Source: Agelas oroides
Lineage: Eukaryota; Porifera; Demospongiae; Agelasida; Agelasidae
Assembly: GCA_949130485.1 (NCBI GenBank)
Contig: OX422190.1
Span: 2,441,281 to 2,505,280, forward strand
Direction: 5' to 3'
Length of the DNA: 64,000 bases
The position numbers and the translations under genes are program-made. The notes under the pieces are model-generated. The model was not told the origin of the DNA, searched no databases, and saw only the letters and a program-made list of their open reading frames with translations. This document shows, piece by piece, positions 11,390-22,665 of this stretch. Numbering within the stretch: position 1 is the stretch's first letter; each line of letters starts with the position of its first letter.

Positions 11390-11587
11390 TTGTACAGAAT
11401 AGCACCAAAGATCGGCAGGTTTTCAGTTTGGAACAGGAGTAAGTAAATGAAGAGAGAAAGCAGAAGCAACTTATCTCAACATTCTATGCTCTTGTGTTTA
11501 TAATGAACTACATGTCTTAAATTTCTGTCTCTTGTAACAGTTCTTGCACATAATGAATTTAATACCACAGTGATGCCTATCAACTTG
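11390..11587 (+). repeat. 199-bp direct repeat, copy B
   Basis: Second near-identical copy of 10137-10335. It is followed immediately by a hairpin element rather than by the sequence that follows copy A. Confidence 0.85.
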
Positions 11588-11690
11588 TGGCATTTGGGAT
11601 TAATAGCATGAGTAATGCCCTAAATAGCATGAGATGAAGCTGAATGCTACTTAGGGCATTACAAGTGCTATTCATTCCCAAATACCACAA
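11587..11690. mobile_element. Hairpin MITE, GTGGTATTTGGGA family
   Basis: Left arm TGGCATTTGGGATTAATAGC and GTAATGCCCTAAATAGCAT pair with the right arm, which ends CCCAAATACCACA. Relatives lie at about 17938-18010 and at 19056-19150. Confidence 0.75.
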
Positions 11691-11714
11691 TAAATGCACT
11701 GTATACTGGAAAAG

Positions 11715-11774
11715 ATCACTCATCTGTTGGCTGTATTGGCACGAATACTAACACAGCCAGCAGATGAGTGATGT
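11715..11774. mobile_element. 60-bp hairpin element
   Basis: Arms ATCACTCATCTGTTGGCTGT and ACAGCCAGCAGATGAGTGAT are inverted repeats with one mismatch around a 20-base loop. A partial copy (GCCAACAGATGAGTGATC) occurs at about 17930. Confidence 0.75.
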
Positions 11775-12103
11775 GATGTGTCCATGATCCAGTACACGAT
11801 ATATCATATACTAAAGTAATTTTGTGAACTATAATTGTATACATGTAAACTGCAGTGTACATGAGTAATGTTTTCAGTACATTAACTTAGTAAACTATAA
11901 TTATGTATATGTAAACTATTTTGTTTACAAACAGGTGTTGTCCCATAACACTGAGCCTACATAATCACAGTACATATTCATTGTGTATGTTATCATGGAA
12001 GCTCAAAACAACATGATAACTCTATAGACTACATGATAAACTTTGTAGACATTGCCCAGGGGGGTGTGAAATGTACAAAAGTGGCCATTCTAACTTTCTG
12101 AAA

Positions 12104-13016
12104 TATTGTGCTAGAAATCCTGGACATTGTAAGTAAACCATTTGTGTTTTGCTGAATTTCTAACTTTACTGAACTGAAGGCTTTTAGATTGTTTATTCTC
12201 TTTGTGGAATCTTTGAAGCTATAGAATTGGGCACGAATCAAGCAGCTTTTAGCAATATGCTGGTCCACAAGAACAGCAACTCCAGAGATGCCATGTGGTG
12301 AAGTTCCAGTGTTGTTGAATTTCCAGTTTTGTAGAAATGGCAACTTCAGTTATGCCATGTGGTAAGGTTCCAGTTTTATTGATTTCCTGATTCACAGAAA
12401 GAGCAATTGCAGACAGTAGTTTTTCTGTTTTGCAGATTCTGCAAGTTTACAAATCTGTGATGTCAGCTCTGACATCATAGCTGTAGCAGCCCCGCCCCCA
12501 ACATGTTTAGCGGTACTTTCATAGTATAGTCTCATGCCCAAACTTCGGTAGGCACTTGTGAGCTGGGCATGAGACTAGTGCTTTCAAACCGTCTGAAGCT
12601 TAGTGTATGAAGAATTAATAGTGTATGTAGAGCATATTGGGGTGGGGTTGTTACAGCTGTGATGTCAGAGATGACATCACAGTTGCAGAGAGAATTTTGC
12701 AAACTTGCGCATGCAGAAATCTGCAAAACAGAAAAACTACTGTCTGCAATTGGTCTTTCTGTGAATCAGGAAATCAACAAAACTGGAACCTTACCACATG
12801 GCATAACTGAAGTTGCCATTTCTACAAAACTGGAAATTCAACAAAACTGGAACTTCACCACATGGCATCTCTGGAGTTGCTGTTCTTGTGGACCAGCATA
12901 TCGCTAGCTAAAAACTGCTTGATTCATGTCCAATTCTATAGCTTCAAAGATTCCACAAAGAGAATAACAATCTAAAAGCCTTCAGTTCAGTAAAGTTAGA
13001 AATTTAGCACAATGGC
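12104..13016. mobile_element. Foldback element of about 900 bp
   Basis: Left arm 12104 to about 12505 and right arm about 12630 to 13016 are inverted copies, for example GCCATGTGGTGAAGTTCCAG against CTGGAACTTCACCACATGGC. The left arm carries a roughly 35-base insertion near 12117-12152 relative to the right arm. The central spacer holds a second hairpin at 12527-12577 with 14-base arms TAGTCTCATGCCCA / TGGGCATGAGACTA. The apparent open frame 12659-12907 is arm sequence. It is probably a non-autonomous foldback transposon. Confidence 0.8.
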
Positions 13017-13116
13017 CTCAGAAGCAATCTCAGAGCATCTGATTTTCAAAAAAATTCCCGGGGGAGCATGCCCCCAGACCCCGTCTTGCATGCTATATGT
13101 GCGTATATACACACAA

Positions 13117-13679
13117 CAGTGGCGGATCTAGAAATGTAGAAAGGGGGGTTCAGTCACTGGCGCGCAAAGCGCGCCGGAAAATTTTTGGGGTGCCACGCCC
13201 ACTTTCGGTCACGTGAACGCATTCATACAATAATAAAAATATAGCTGGAAGGCCGAACCGAGGGGTCCGTCACAAAATAAATCTCGTACACTGTCCGACA
13301 GTGTTGTTTTAAGAAACCTGTCGGCAGAAATCCAAACTGAAATCCAGAAATCCACTGTGAAACCCAGAAATCCACTCTGAAATCCGAAATCCACGTGAAA
13401 TCCAGTGGATTTCGAAATCTCGTACGCCGAGGCGCGCCGTGGCGGACCCCTCGGGCCGAACTGAATATCTCGAAGCAACTCTAGGCCTAGTGAAACGTCT
13501 GGAGATCAGTAAGGAACTGATACGTGAGTGTGTAACTGTCAGGCCTGGTTGTTGTTGCTGCATTCCACTGCTGCATAATCATTTGATGGACTCGTGCAGT
13601 TATGTACGCAAAATACATTACTAGCCGCCAAAGGGGGGTGCATTTGCACCCCCCTTACCCCCCCCTAAATCTGCCACTG
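13117..13679. mobile_element. MITE with CAGTGGCGGATC-type terminal repeats
   Basis: Ends CAGTGGCGGATCTAG and CTAAATCTGCCACTG are inverted repeats, flanked by CACAA on both sides, which looks like a 5-bp target duplication. G-rich and C-rich runs sit just inside the ends. The middle has repeated GAAATCCA(C/G)T units at about 13325-13415. No transposase is encoded. Confidence 0.75.
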
Positions 13680-13754
13680 CACAAGACACCCAAGTAACCC
13701 CCCCTTCTGAAAATCCTGGCTACGGGCCTGTTAGTGTTAATATATTAGCTATAG

Positions 13755-13957
13755 TTTAGCCTCGTTCCCAGGGCCCTGCCCGGCTTTTCGTCGCTTGTAG
13801 TGCGGGGTGCGGCCTGTGAACGAGACTATTTCTGCGCCGGTTGCAACAAGAACCATGCATGGGGTCATAGGAGGCGTGGCTGGGCACGTGTTAGACTATA
13901 AAAAAAGCATTTTCTGCACTGTACCGCTGCATCTACCGTTCAAGAAGGCGAGAAGGA
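13755..13957 (+). promoter_or_regulatory. SLC45 copy 2 promoter
   Basis: An AGCCTCGTTCCCAGG-type element at 13757-13835 is followed by the conserved GGAGGCGTGG block, an E-box CACGTG at 13885-13890 and a TATA box ACTATAAAAA at about 13896. The ATG lies 61 bases after the TATA box. The arrangement closely matches copy 3. Confidence 0.6.
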
Positions 13958-16900
13958 ATGTTGAGGGAAAATTATGGCGGGGAAAGAAACCGTACCCGTT
14001 GGTCGCGCATTTTGATGCTTGCTGCGGCAGCTCTGGGGATAGAGGTAGCCTTCTCAGTGGAAGCGGGCTATGCTATACCTACCGTTCTGAAAGGTGGCAT
14101 GCCCAAAGGGTACACGAGCTTCATGTGGGCCTTCAGCCCCATCCTGGGTATCTTCTTTCAGAGTTATATCGGGTCTGCTAGCGATAGGTGCAGAAGTAAG
14201 TGGGGGAGAAGGAGGCCATTTATTCTAGCAGGGGGACTTGCAGTGTGTTTCAGCCTAACCTTGTTTGCCTATGGGAGGCCCATCTCGGCCACATTGTTTT
14301 ATGGCAACAAGTTTCTTGCAACGCTCGTCGTCTTTGTGCTAATGGACTTCTCCCTTGATCAGTTTGAACCCCCCGTTCGTATGTATCTCCTTGACGTGGT
14401 GTCACCAGAAGACAGTGACAAAGCCAACAATGTTTATTCCGCTATGATGGCATTTGGTTCGTTCATTGGATCTCTAATTTGTGCTGTTAATTGGGGAAGC
14501 CTGAGTATCACAGGTGTTAGATCTGAAGATGATACTGCTGAGTATACAGATCTGGATCTTCAAGTTAAAGTTGTGTTTGGGATCACTTTAGTCGTCTTTG
14601 TCACTTGTTTGGTCATCACACTGTGCAGCTTTCAGGAAAGGAGATATTCAATAAATGTGGTTGCTGATCACCCAAAGGTATTGAAGCCGAATCTTCTGGA
14701 AGAGTTTCAAGAACTTGGCTCACAAACTGATGATTTTGAAGATTTTGAGACAATGTCACCGGAAGTTGTTTCGGAAGGAGGGAAGAATGGTATCTTAAGT
14801 GAGGCAGATGATAGAATTCAAGAACAAGGGCGCTTCAGCCCATTGGAAATCGACTCTGAAGATGGCTGTTGTAACTTTGAGGATATTTGTGAGAGTTTTT
14901 ATAGTTCACGAGAGTTTCTAAAGTACATCTCCTATCCTACACTGCTTCTGTGGTTGACTGAGTTCTTTGGCTGGTTCGTGTACGTATGTGTGAACATTTA
15001 CTTCACTGACTATGTTGGAGAGGTGATATATGGGGGCTCCCCAACTGCCACAGACGGTGAGCTTGCCTCTCTGTATAGTGAGGGGGTAAGAATTGCAATG
15101 TGGTTTGGAGCATTTGAGGACATTCTTATCTTTGTGTATCTCCTAGTAGTGAAATGGGTATCGGACTATGTTGGCCACAGAACCCTCTTCCTTGGTGGCC
15201 ACATATTTCTATCATTGACTCTTTTCATCGCCATATTTGAACATTCCATCTTCACCATGTTCTTGTTGTCCATCTCTGGTGCGATCTTTATTTCCCACCT
15301 GATGTCCATACCCTATGCTCTCTTCTCATTTTATAAGGTATGTTGTGTACTATGGTACTTGACTAATACTGAGATATATGTAATGCTACTCTTATAAGTG
15401 CAAGCTCTATGTGATCTGTATATTGTGCAGGTCAGTATCTCACTCTCAAGTCTCAGGCATCATGTGTGAGACGCACGCACTTACTCACATGCATGTACAA
15501 GTAGCTCACACACCTTCAAGTAGACCTCATTAGCAGCTTGTGTAGAAGAAAGCTTGGATCACTGAAACCTTAGGGAACAGATTCCTAGAAGCAGACTCTA
15601 GCATGCATGAAGATTCTGAGTAAGTTTAATGGCCTGTTTTTGCAAAATTGCGGCAATTTTCTCACTCGTGTACAATGTAGCATGATTTTGCATATTTGTT
15701 TAACATAGCATAGATGGCAACAACAATCCGGAATCAGCTTGAGTCACACAGAACTTCAGGTGCACAAATGATACAACTGTATACTGCACATTGTTTCACT
15801 ATAGTGTTGGTCAATATTTGGGACCAGTAGATATTTCAACAATGCTGCTATACAATGTTTCCATTAGCACTGTTATGTCTATTGACCAATATACTAATGG
15901 GCGGTTGACCACTACCTAGATATCCATGTTCACCATTACAATATGTTCTGTATTCAAGTGGTACATGTGACCAACATGATAACTTGGCAGCTTTTTTCAT
16001 GCTGGCAGCTTGACAAATCACATTATGTACAGCTGCTTTGTATTTGAAGGGAGTGGACTCCCTGGCTGGCATTCTTAACTGATTGCAATCTGTTAGAGAC
16101 AATACAAATACTTGGTGCTATTCAAAGAGATCCTGATTTTGAATATGGCAGTGGGTTGCTAGGAGTAACATCCAGTTTTAATTCCCCGACTTTGATCCAG
16201 CTACACATGCCATACATCTTGGTTATCTTGAAGTGAAAATCGCATCACTCCAGAAATATATAGGAGCTCGTATTAGAATCTGAGAACAGTATCTCCTGAT
16301 AGCTAATTAACCCAACAAAAGCTTGATGGAGTTCTAGGAACGCTATATAGTTGAGAAGTACATCAAACAGCTGTAGTTAAAAATAAAGGTTATTGAGTGT
16401 AGAGCCTTGTGGACCCACTGGGGCGTGCTACTGGCCTCTTAACCTTGTTCCCAGGCCACATACCACATGGCCTGGGAATGGGGCTTCTAGCCTCCTCCCA
16501 ATCTAATAGCATACTACTATGCCTGAGGAGGTTGGACGTGTTTTCTGCTCAAGTGACTATGTACTGGCTCTGCATGGAATGTAGTTGCATCCCTGCCTCA
16601 ACAGCCTCATACAATCTCTCTCAGGAGAGCCCCTTTTTTGAGTGATGGAGAGTTTGTAACGGTGGAGTGCCTCAAAGATGCTTAGTTTGCCTAAGTGACC
16701 CAGGTGTTGAATGTGGTTGATGGGGAATCTACTCCATTTGAGCCTTCAAGTGATACCACTTTCTTGAGATACTCAAGAACACTAGTGAAAAATTCTGAGT
16801 ACCAGAGATCTCTTGTTGCCAAGTGCTACCACCTCCATATCCATTGCTCAGCAGTCTGTCAGTGACTCTCCACCCCAATCAAATCCCATTGCTGGGCTGT

Positions 16901-17672
16901 AGCTACTTATTAAAAGAGCTAAGCACTAGCAGCATTCCGTGAAGGCCTTTGCCCAGCTAGCTGCTGTTCAAAACTATAGGGTGCCGTCTGTAACTAAATT
17001 GTGTTTTCAAGGCTACTTTATAAACTACGATGCTACTTTATAAAGTATGATGCTACTTACTTTATAAAGTAACATCATAGTTTATGAAGTAGCCTTGAAA
17101 ACACAATTTAGTTACAGACGGCGCCCTATACAAAACTGTCAGATATGCAATCTGGTTTACTTCACGCAAAAAACTACATGACCACTCCTCTGCTGTTATG
17201 GCTAGACTGTAAAGTGAACATATAGTCGGTATTGAAGACCTAAGCCATTACTCACTATACAAAACAGAATCCACAAGTAGGTTATAAATGCCATGGCTAT
17301 AGCTAGGTATCTCTCAACACAAGCTTTCCTGTAAATTGGAATTGTATATATTCCCATGTTTCCCTTTTTTTTTTACAGGAGTCTGGAATCCTTCTCAACC
17401 AACCATGGACTGAAGAGAGCGACGTAATAGGAAGGGCAGTTTCTTTTTTTGAAATAGGTGGATATCTTGCTCAACTCCTTGTGGCACTGTTTCTGGGCCC
17501 TCTTATCAACATGTTTGAGACAACAAACACTATCATGGTTGTGAGCTGTGTTGGAATGGTTTTGGCAACAATTTGCTGCTGGAATGTGGTCACAAAAGAA
17601 ACTTCTCAGTGGACATCAAAGCTAAATTTTCGTAGTTGTGTTTCAATTTTCCAGATTTTTACAAGGAATTGA
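13958..17672 (+). CDS. SLC45-type proton-coupled sugar transporter, copy 2
   Basis: Exons 13958-15337 and 17379-17672, phase 0, give 557 aa. It has the same MFS architecture as copy 1, including RSKWGRRRPF after helix 2. Compared with copies 1 and 3, the cytoplasmic loop has lost about 14 residues (the NGHANP...RLNGIV stretch), leaving LSEADDRIQEQGRF. The C-terminal tail reads NFRSCVSIFQIFTRN and so differs from copy 1 after the shared SKLNF. No frame damage is visible. The intron (2041 nt) is homologous to that of copy 1 and carries its own hairpin MITE. The paralogues may differ in regulation or trafficking through their loop and tail; this is inference. Confidence 0.92.
15338..17378 (+). 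other. Intron of SLC45 copy 2
   Basis: It aligns by eye with the copy 1 intron over much of its length. It additionally contains the hairpin element at 16978-17129. No gene was seen. Confidence 0.65.
16978..17129. mobile_element. 150-bp hairpin MITE in SLC45 intron
   Basis: Arms start AGGGTGCCGTCTGTAACTAA and end TTAGTTACAGACGGCGCCCT, with nearly full-length complementarity. The element is flanked by TA on both sides and is absent from the copy 1 intron. Confidence 0.8.
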
Positions 17673-18413
17673 CATTTAAGTTAGGTGTTCAATCCATTTC
17701 ATCACCATTATTGTACCAAAGATCGGCAGGTTTTCTGTTTGGAACAGGAGTAAAAAAAATGAAGAAAGAAAGCAGAAGCAACTTATCTCAACATTCTATG
17801 CTCTTGTATTTATAATGAACTACACATTTCTGTCTCTTGTAACAGTTCTTGCACATAATGAATTTAATACCACAGTGATGCCTATCAACTTGGGACTCCT
17901 ACTATTTCACCCTCTCTTATTTCACTAGCCAACAGATGAGTGATCTTTTCCAGATTTATTGTGGTATTTGGGAATGAATAGCACTTGTAATGCCCTAAGT
18001 AGCATTCATCTCATGCGACAGTAAATTGTGCTATTATATATACCTACACCAATACAGATTCCTCTATTGTGTTCCCATTTTCTTTGTTTAGACTGCCTGT
18101 ATATAATTTGGAAACTATCCAAATGCATTCTTATCACTGAAAGTAAAAACTTCCAACTGTGCATTGTTCAACTGCATGGCTGAGCCTGCTGAGGAGCTAG
18201 ATTACCAACAAAAAAAAATGCATCACTTCAGACACAGAAACTTCTGAACTTCCTGTAACCAATGTCCTGATGGTACCCTCACAAATATAACAATTAGCAG
18301 TTACATACTCTAAAACAAGTCTGGTAACTAGATACGTAGCCATGCAAACTCACAAATATGCCTGGATGCCAAAAATGATAATTTATGTGCATGGAAGCAG
18401 CAGGAACTCGAGA
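17673..18413. other. 3' flank of SLC45 copy 2
   Basis: No gene. It contains the diverged third copy of the 199-bp repeat (about 17705-17900) and a GTGGTATTTGGGA hairpin relic at about 17938-18010. Sequence shared with the region after copy 1 follows to about 18350. Confidence 0.5.
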
Positions 18414-19052
18414 GAAGCTCAGACCAGGAGCCCTGGGTTTGGTGGTTGTCCTGGACGGAGCTCAGTAGTAGAGCATTGGCGGCTCAAACCAGGAGCCCTG
18501 GGTTTGGTGGTTGTCCTGGACGTAGCTCAGTAGTAGAGCATTGGCGGCTCAAACCAGGAGCCCTGGGTTTGGTGGTTGTCCTGGACGTAGCTCAGTAGTA
18601 GAGCATTGGCGGCTCAAACCAGGAGCCCTGGGTTTGGTGGTTGTCCTGGACGTAGCTCAGTAGTAGAGCATTGGCGGCTCAAACCAGGAGCCCTGGGTTT
18701 GGTGGTTGTCCTGGACATTGCTCAGTAGTAGCTAGAGCATTGGTGGCTCAAACCAGGAGCCCTGGGTTTGGTGGTTGTCCTGGACGTAGCTCAGTAGTAG
18801 AGCATTGGCGGCTCAAACCAGGAGCCCTGGGTTTGGTGGTTGTCCTGGACGTAGCTCAGTAGTAGAGCATTGGCGGCTCAAACCAGGAGCCCTGGGTTTG
18901 GTGGTTGTCCTGGACGTAGCTCAGTAGTAGAGCATTGGCGGCTCAAACCAGGAGCCCTGGGTTTGGTGGCTTTCCTGGACGTAGCTCAGTAGTAGAGCAT
19001 TGGCGGCTCAAACCAGGAGCCCTGGGTTTGGTGGCTGTCCTGGACGGAGCTT
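18414..19052 (+). repeat. 65-bp minisatellite with tRNA-like unit, ten copies
   Basis: GGAGCCCTGGGTTTGGTGG recurs ten times from about 18428 to 19017 with a period of 65, apart from one 69-bp unit where CTAG is inserted near 18731. Each unit contains GGACGTAGCTCAGTAGTAG, which matches a tRNA 5' end, D-arm and A-box. It ends in TTGTCC, which can pair with the 5' GGAC. The T-arm (GGGTTTGGTGG) is too far from GGTTCGANTCC for a functional tRNA. Units are nearly identical, so expansion is recent. Open frames across it are by-products. Confidence 0.85.
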
Positions 19053-19055
19053 AGT

Positions 19056-19150
19056 ATAATAGCACAATTTACTGTGGTATTCGGCATGAGTAATGCCCTA
19101 AATAGCATGAATGCTATTTAGGGCATTACAAGTGCTATAAATTGTGTTAC
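19056..19150. mobile_element. Hairpin MITE next to minisatellite
   Basis: GAGTAATGCCCTAAATAGCAT faces ATGCTATTTAGGGCATTAC across one base; the outer ends ATAGCACAATTTA and TAAATTGTG also pair. It belongs to the family seen at 11587-11690. Confidence 0.75.
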
Positions 19151-19347
19151 TACTAATATATAGTATAAACTATATTCACGTATAGTATAAGCTATAGCTA
19201 TTTATGTATTTACTTGATAGTGAGACTAGCTAGTTGCACAACAGCACTGTAACATACTAGGCCAGTACGCCTGATGCCACATCCTATTTACTAATAGAGT
19301 GTGTTTTGAAACTTGGTGGTTTGGCATAGTCAGCTCTATCCCTGTCA

Positions 19348-19610
19348 TCACTTCCTTGACTCAGTTTGTGTTCATCCAAGAGCACACGATAACATCATCT
19401 TGATTGCATCATAATGTGCTCTTAGCTCATCCAATATTACTTGTGGGCAGGAAAAGAAGTCAGAAAGGGGGAGGATGAGAAACCACTGTCAGTCCTGTGT
19501 GTGACAAATGTAATTTTGAAATAAGAAGGTGGCCAAACCAAACACCTGACAACCTCCCATATACATGCGGGGAGACAATAAATCAAGATTATTTTCATTG
19601 TGTTGTTAAT
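19348..19610 (+). pseudogene. Decayed copy of PQ-loop terminal exon
   Basis: The sequence aligns by eye with 5215-5445. Shared features are CACTTCCTTGACTCAG, TTTGTG(T)TCATCCA, GAGGATGAGAAACC, CACCTGACAA...CTCCCATATACA and AATCAAGATTA with the same 3' flank. Frame is lost through indels and an inserted 47-bp element. No upstream PQ-loop exons are nearby. It shows that the PQ-loop tail was once duplicated together with an SLC45 unit. Confidence 0.8.
19378..19424. mobile_element. 47-bp hAT-like insertion in the PQ-loop relic
   Basis: The insert has end arms AAGAGCACA / TGTGCTCTT and is bordered by TCATCCAA on both sides. The intact exon at 5253 has a single TCATCCAG there, so the empty site is visible in the same window. 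The 8-bp duplication fits hAT-type insertion. Confidence 0.7.
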
Positions 19611-20199
19611 ACTTAGCTAATTATTGTTCAAATTTCAACTGTTGCAAGAGCCACATATTTGTCAAACTAATTGGTACCTGTGAATGTTGCACAGTAGCTG
19701 TGCAGTATTGTAAAATAGCATCAGCTAGCTGCATTTATAAAAATGAGGGAGGATAGCTACAGGTAGTCTGAAGGGTCTGGGGTGCAAGTAGTTCACTGGT
19801 AGACTTTTATTACACCCTGATGGAGAACGAAGCTGTCTAGCTGATGCACTATTGTCATGCACTTCCAAATAAGCAAAGTTATTCCGAAGGTAAAGCATAA
19901 AATTGCTGGGGTAAAAATCTGCATCATGACCACTAGCAAAAATGAGGGAGCCCCCAAGGATAGTTGTAGGTCTATTACTAATTTGAAATTGTCCAGTGTA
20001 TTCATGGTCAAATATTAGAAGAGGTGTGACATGCATGCTTACATAATACAGGAAGCTAGTCAGAGAAAACTACTTTTTTTATAAATGGAAGTGGAACCTG
20101 TTTGAATCCTGAGTAAACAGGAGAATAGAAAAACAATGCAACAGTGTTACATTCCGTAGCCAATCAACACTGGTCTTGCATGGTTGGCATACTATCTGC
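19611..20199. other. Spacer before SLC45 copy 3
   Basis: No gene recognised; minus-strand open frames at 19725-20036 have no family features. Confidence 0.4.
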
Positions 20200-20413
20200 C
20201 TTGTTTCCAGGCCCCTGCTCACCTATTCGTCACTTCCTGTGCGGGGTAGGGCCCGTGAACAAGACTATTTCTGCGCAGGTTGTTGCATGGATATACTGCA
20301 AGAACTTGCACGATAGGAGGCGTGGTTGGACACGTGGTAGCTCGACTATAAAAATGTATTTTCTACACTGTATCGCTGCATCTACCGTTCAAGAAGGCAA
20401 GAACCAAGAAGGA
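20200..20413 (+). promoter_or_regulatory. SLC45 copy 3 promoter
   Basis: An element of the TTCCAGGCCCC...GAACAAGACTA type is followed by the GGAGGCGTGG block, E-box CACGTG at 20331-20336 and TATA box ACTATAAAAA at about 20346. The ATG at 20414 lies 67 bases after the TATA box. Confidence 0.6.
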
Positions 20414-22500
20414 ATGTTGGCGAAAAGCTATGGCGGGGAAAGAAACCATACCCGTTGGTCGCACATTCTGATGCTTGCTGCGGCAGCTCTGGCGGTTGAG
20501 GTAGCCTTCACGGTGGAGACGGGCTATGCTATACCTACCGTTCTGAAAGGTGGCATGCCAGAAGGATACACGAGCATCATGTGGGCCTTCAGCCCCATCC
20601 TGGGTGTCTTCTTTCAGAGTTATATCGGATCTGCTAGCGATAGGTGCAGAAGTAAGTGGGGGAGAAGGAGGCCATTTATTTTAGCAGGGGGACTTGCGGT
20701 GTGTTTCAGCCTAACCTTGTTTGCCTATGGGAGGCCCATCTTGGCCACATTGTTTCATGGCAACAAATTGCTTGCAACGCTTGTCAGCTTTGCACTGATG
20801 GACTTCTTCCTTGATCAGTTTGAACCCCCTGTTCGAATGTATCTTCTTGATGTAGTGTCACCAGAAGACAGTGACAAAGCCAACAACGTTTATTCCGCTA
20901 TGATGGCATTTGGTTCGTTCATTGGATCTCTAATTTGTGCTGTTGATTGGGGAAGCCTGAGTATCACAGGTGTTGGTGGGAGAAGTTGGTCTTCCTCACT
21001 AAACTACACAGGTATTAAATCTGAAAATAATACCACTCAGTCCACAGATCTGGATCTTCAAGTTGAAGTTGTGTTTGGGATCACCTTAGTTGTGTTTATC
21101 ATATGTTTGGTCATCACACTGTGCAGCTTTCAGGAAAGGAGACATTCAATAAATGATCACCCAAAGGAATTGAAGCCGAATCTTCTGGAAGAGTTTCGAG
21201 AACTTGGCTCACAAACTGATGATTTTGAAGATTTTGAGACAATGTCACCGGAAGTTGTTTCGGAAGGAGGGAAGAATGGTATCTTGAATGGGCATGCTAA
21301 CCCACAGCGACTGAATGGGATAGTTCGTCCACATGCTGATGGTAGAATTCAACGACAAGGGCGCTTCAACCCATTGCAAATCAACTCTCAAAATGGCTGT
21401 TGTAACTTTGAGGATATTTGTGAGAGTTTTTATAGTTCACGAGAGTTTCTAAAGTACATCTCCTATCCTACACTGCTTCTCTGGTTGACTGAATTCTTTG
21501 GCTGGTTCGTGTACGTATGTGTGAACATTTACTTCACAGACTATGTTGGAGAGGTGATATATGGGGGCTCCCCAACTGCCACAGACGGTGAGCTTGCCTC
21601 TCTGTATAGTGAAGGGGTAAGAATTGCATCGTGGTTCAGGGCATTTGAGGATATTCTCATCTTTGTGTATCTTCTGGTAGTGAAATGGATATCGGACTAT
21701 GTTGGCCACAGAACTCTCTTCCTTGGGGGACACATATTTCAGTTCTTGACTCTTTTCATCACCATATTTCAACATTCCATCTTCACCATGTTCTTGTTGA
21801 CCATCTCAGTGTCGATCTTTGTTGCTAATCTGATGTCCATACCCTATGCTCTCATCCCATTTTACAAGGTGAGTCGTGTGCTACTGGTGCAGAGTGCATA
21901 TAAAACATATTTGAATCTAGTAGGGCATTTCAAAAATGCTGAATTATTGGTGCAAGACAAGCATAGTGTACAGTATTATTTACACAAATAGATCAGCACA
22001 ATGCAAAATTTGAACTAGCAGTAATCTTTACATATAGTTATGAATTGAATGGAACACATGCAAATTACACCCCAAGTGGAGAGAAAAAAAAAAAGCTGAG
22101 GGAAGAAAGTGAAGCCCACACACGTTCAGTGTGCACAGTGTGGTAAACTCTGTATTCAACTAAGTAGCTTATACAATAAAACCCATTGCAAAGTATCGCT
22201 CAACACAAGTTGTAGTTGTATATCTACTGTTTCCATTTTTTGCAGGAGTCTGGAATCCTTCTCAACCAACCATGGACTGAAGAAAGTGACACAATAGGAA
22301 AGGCAGTTTCTTTTTTTGAAATAGGGAGGTATGTTGGTCAGCTTGCTGTGGCACTGTTTCTGGGCCCTCTTATTTACTCATTTGAGACACCAAATGCCGT
22401 CATGGTTGTGAGCTGTGTCGGAGTGGTTTTGGCAACATTTTGCTGCTGGAATGTGGTCACAAAGGAATCCTCTCGGTGGACATCAAAGTTAGACCCTTAA
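20414..22500 (+). CDS. SLC45-type proton-coupled sugar transporter, copy 3
   Basis: Exons 20414-21868 and 22246-22500, phase 0, give 569 aa. The ATG at 20414 aligns with the other copies although the frame is open further upstream. It has RSKWGRRRPF after helix 2 and the long acidic cytoplasmic loop. Distinctive features are an extra GGRSWSSSLNYTGI segment with an N-glycosylation site (NYT) after helix 5, loss of three residues (VVA) in the loop, and a shorter C-terminal tail (RWTSKLDP). The intron is only 377 nt, against about 1.8-2.0 kb in copies 1 and 2. The frame is intact throughout. Confidence 0.92.
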
Positions 22501-22665
22501 GCAGTTGTGTTTCAAGTTTAACAGAACAGCACCAACAAAGAAATTTGTATGCAGTATGAGTATGTAAATGAAGAGAGAAGCAAAGAGGGATTATTTATAT
22601 TATGTATTGCCTATATGAAGTGTGTCTATTTTGCACGATAATTTACCAGCTCACATTTTCCACTT

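Noticed and set aside
18454-18520. Functional tRNA genes in the minisatellite
   Set aside because: The unit is 65 bp, the anticodon arm is not well formed and the B-box is degenerate; I keep only a tRNA-like repeat.
18342-18862. Open frames with repeated RSPGFGGCPG peptides
   Set aside because: They read through the 65-bp minisatellite; 65 is not a multiple of three, so the frame changes every unit and no real protein repeat exists.
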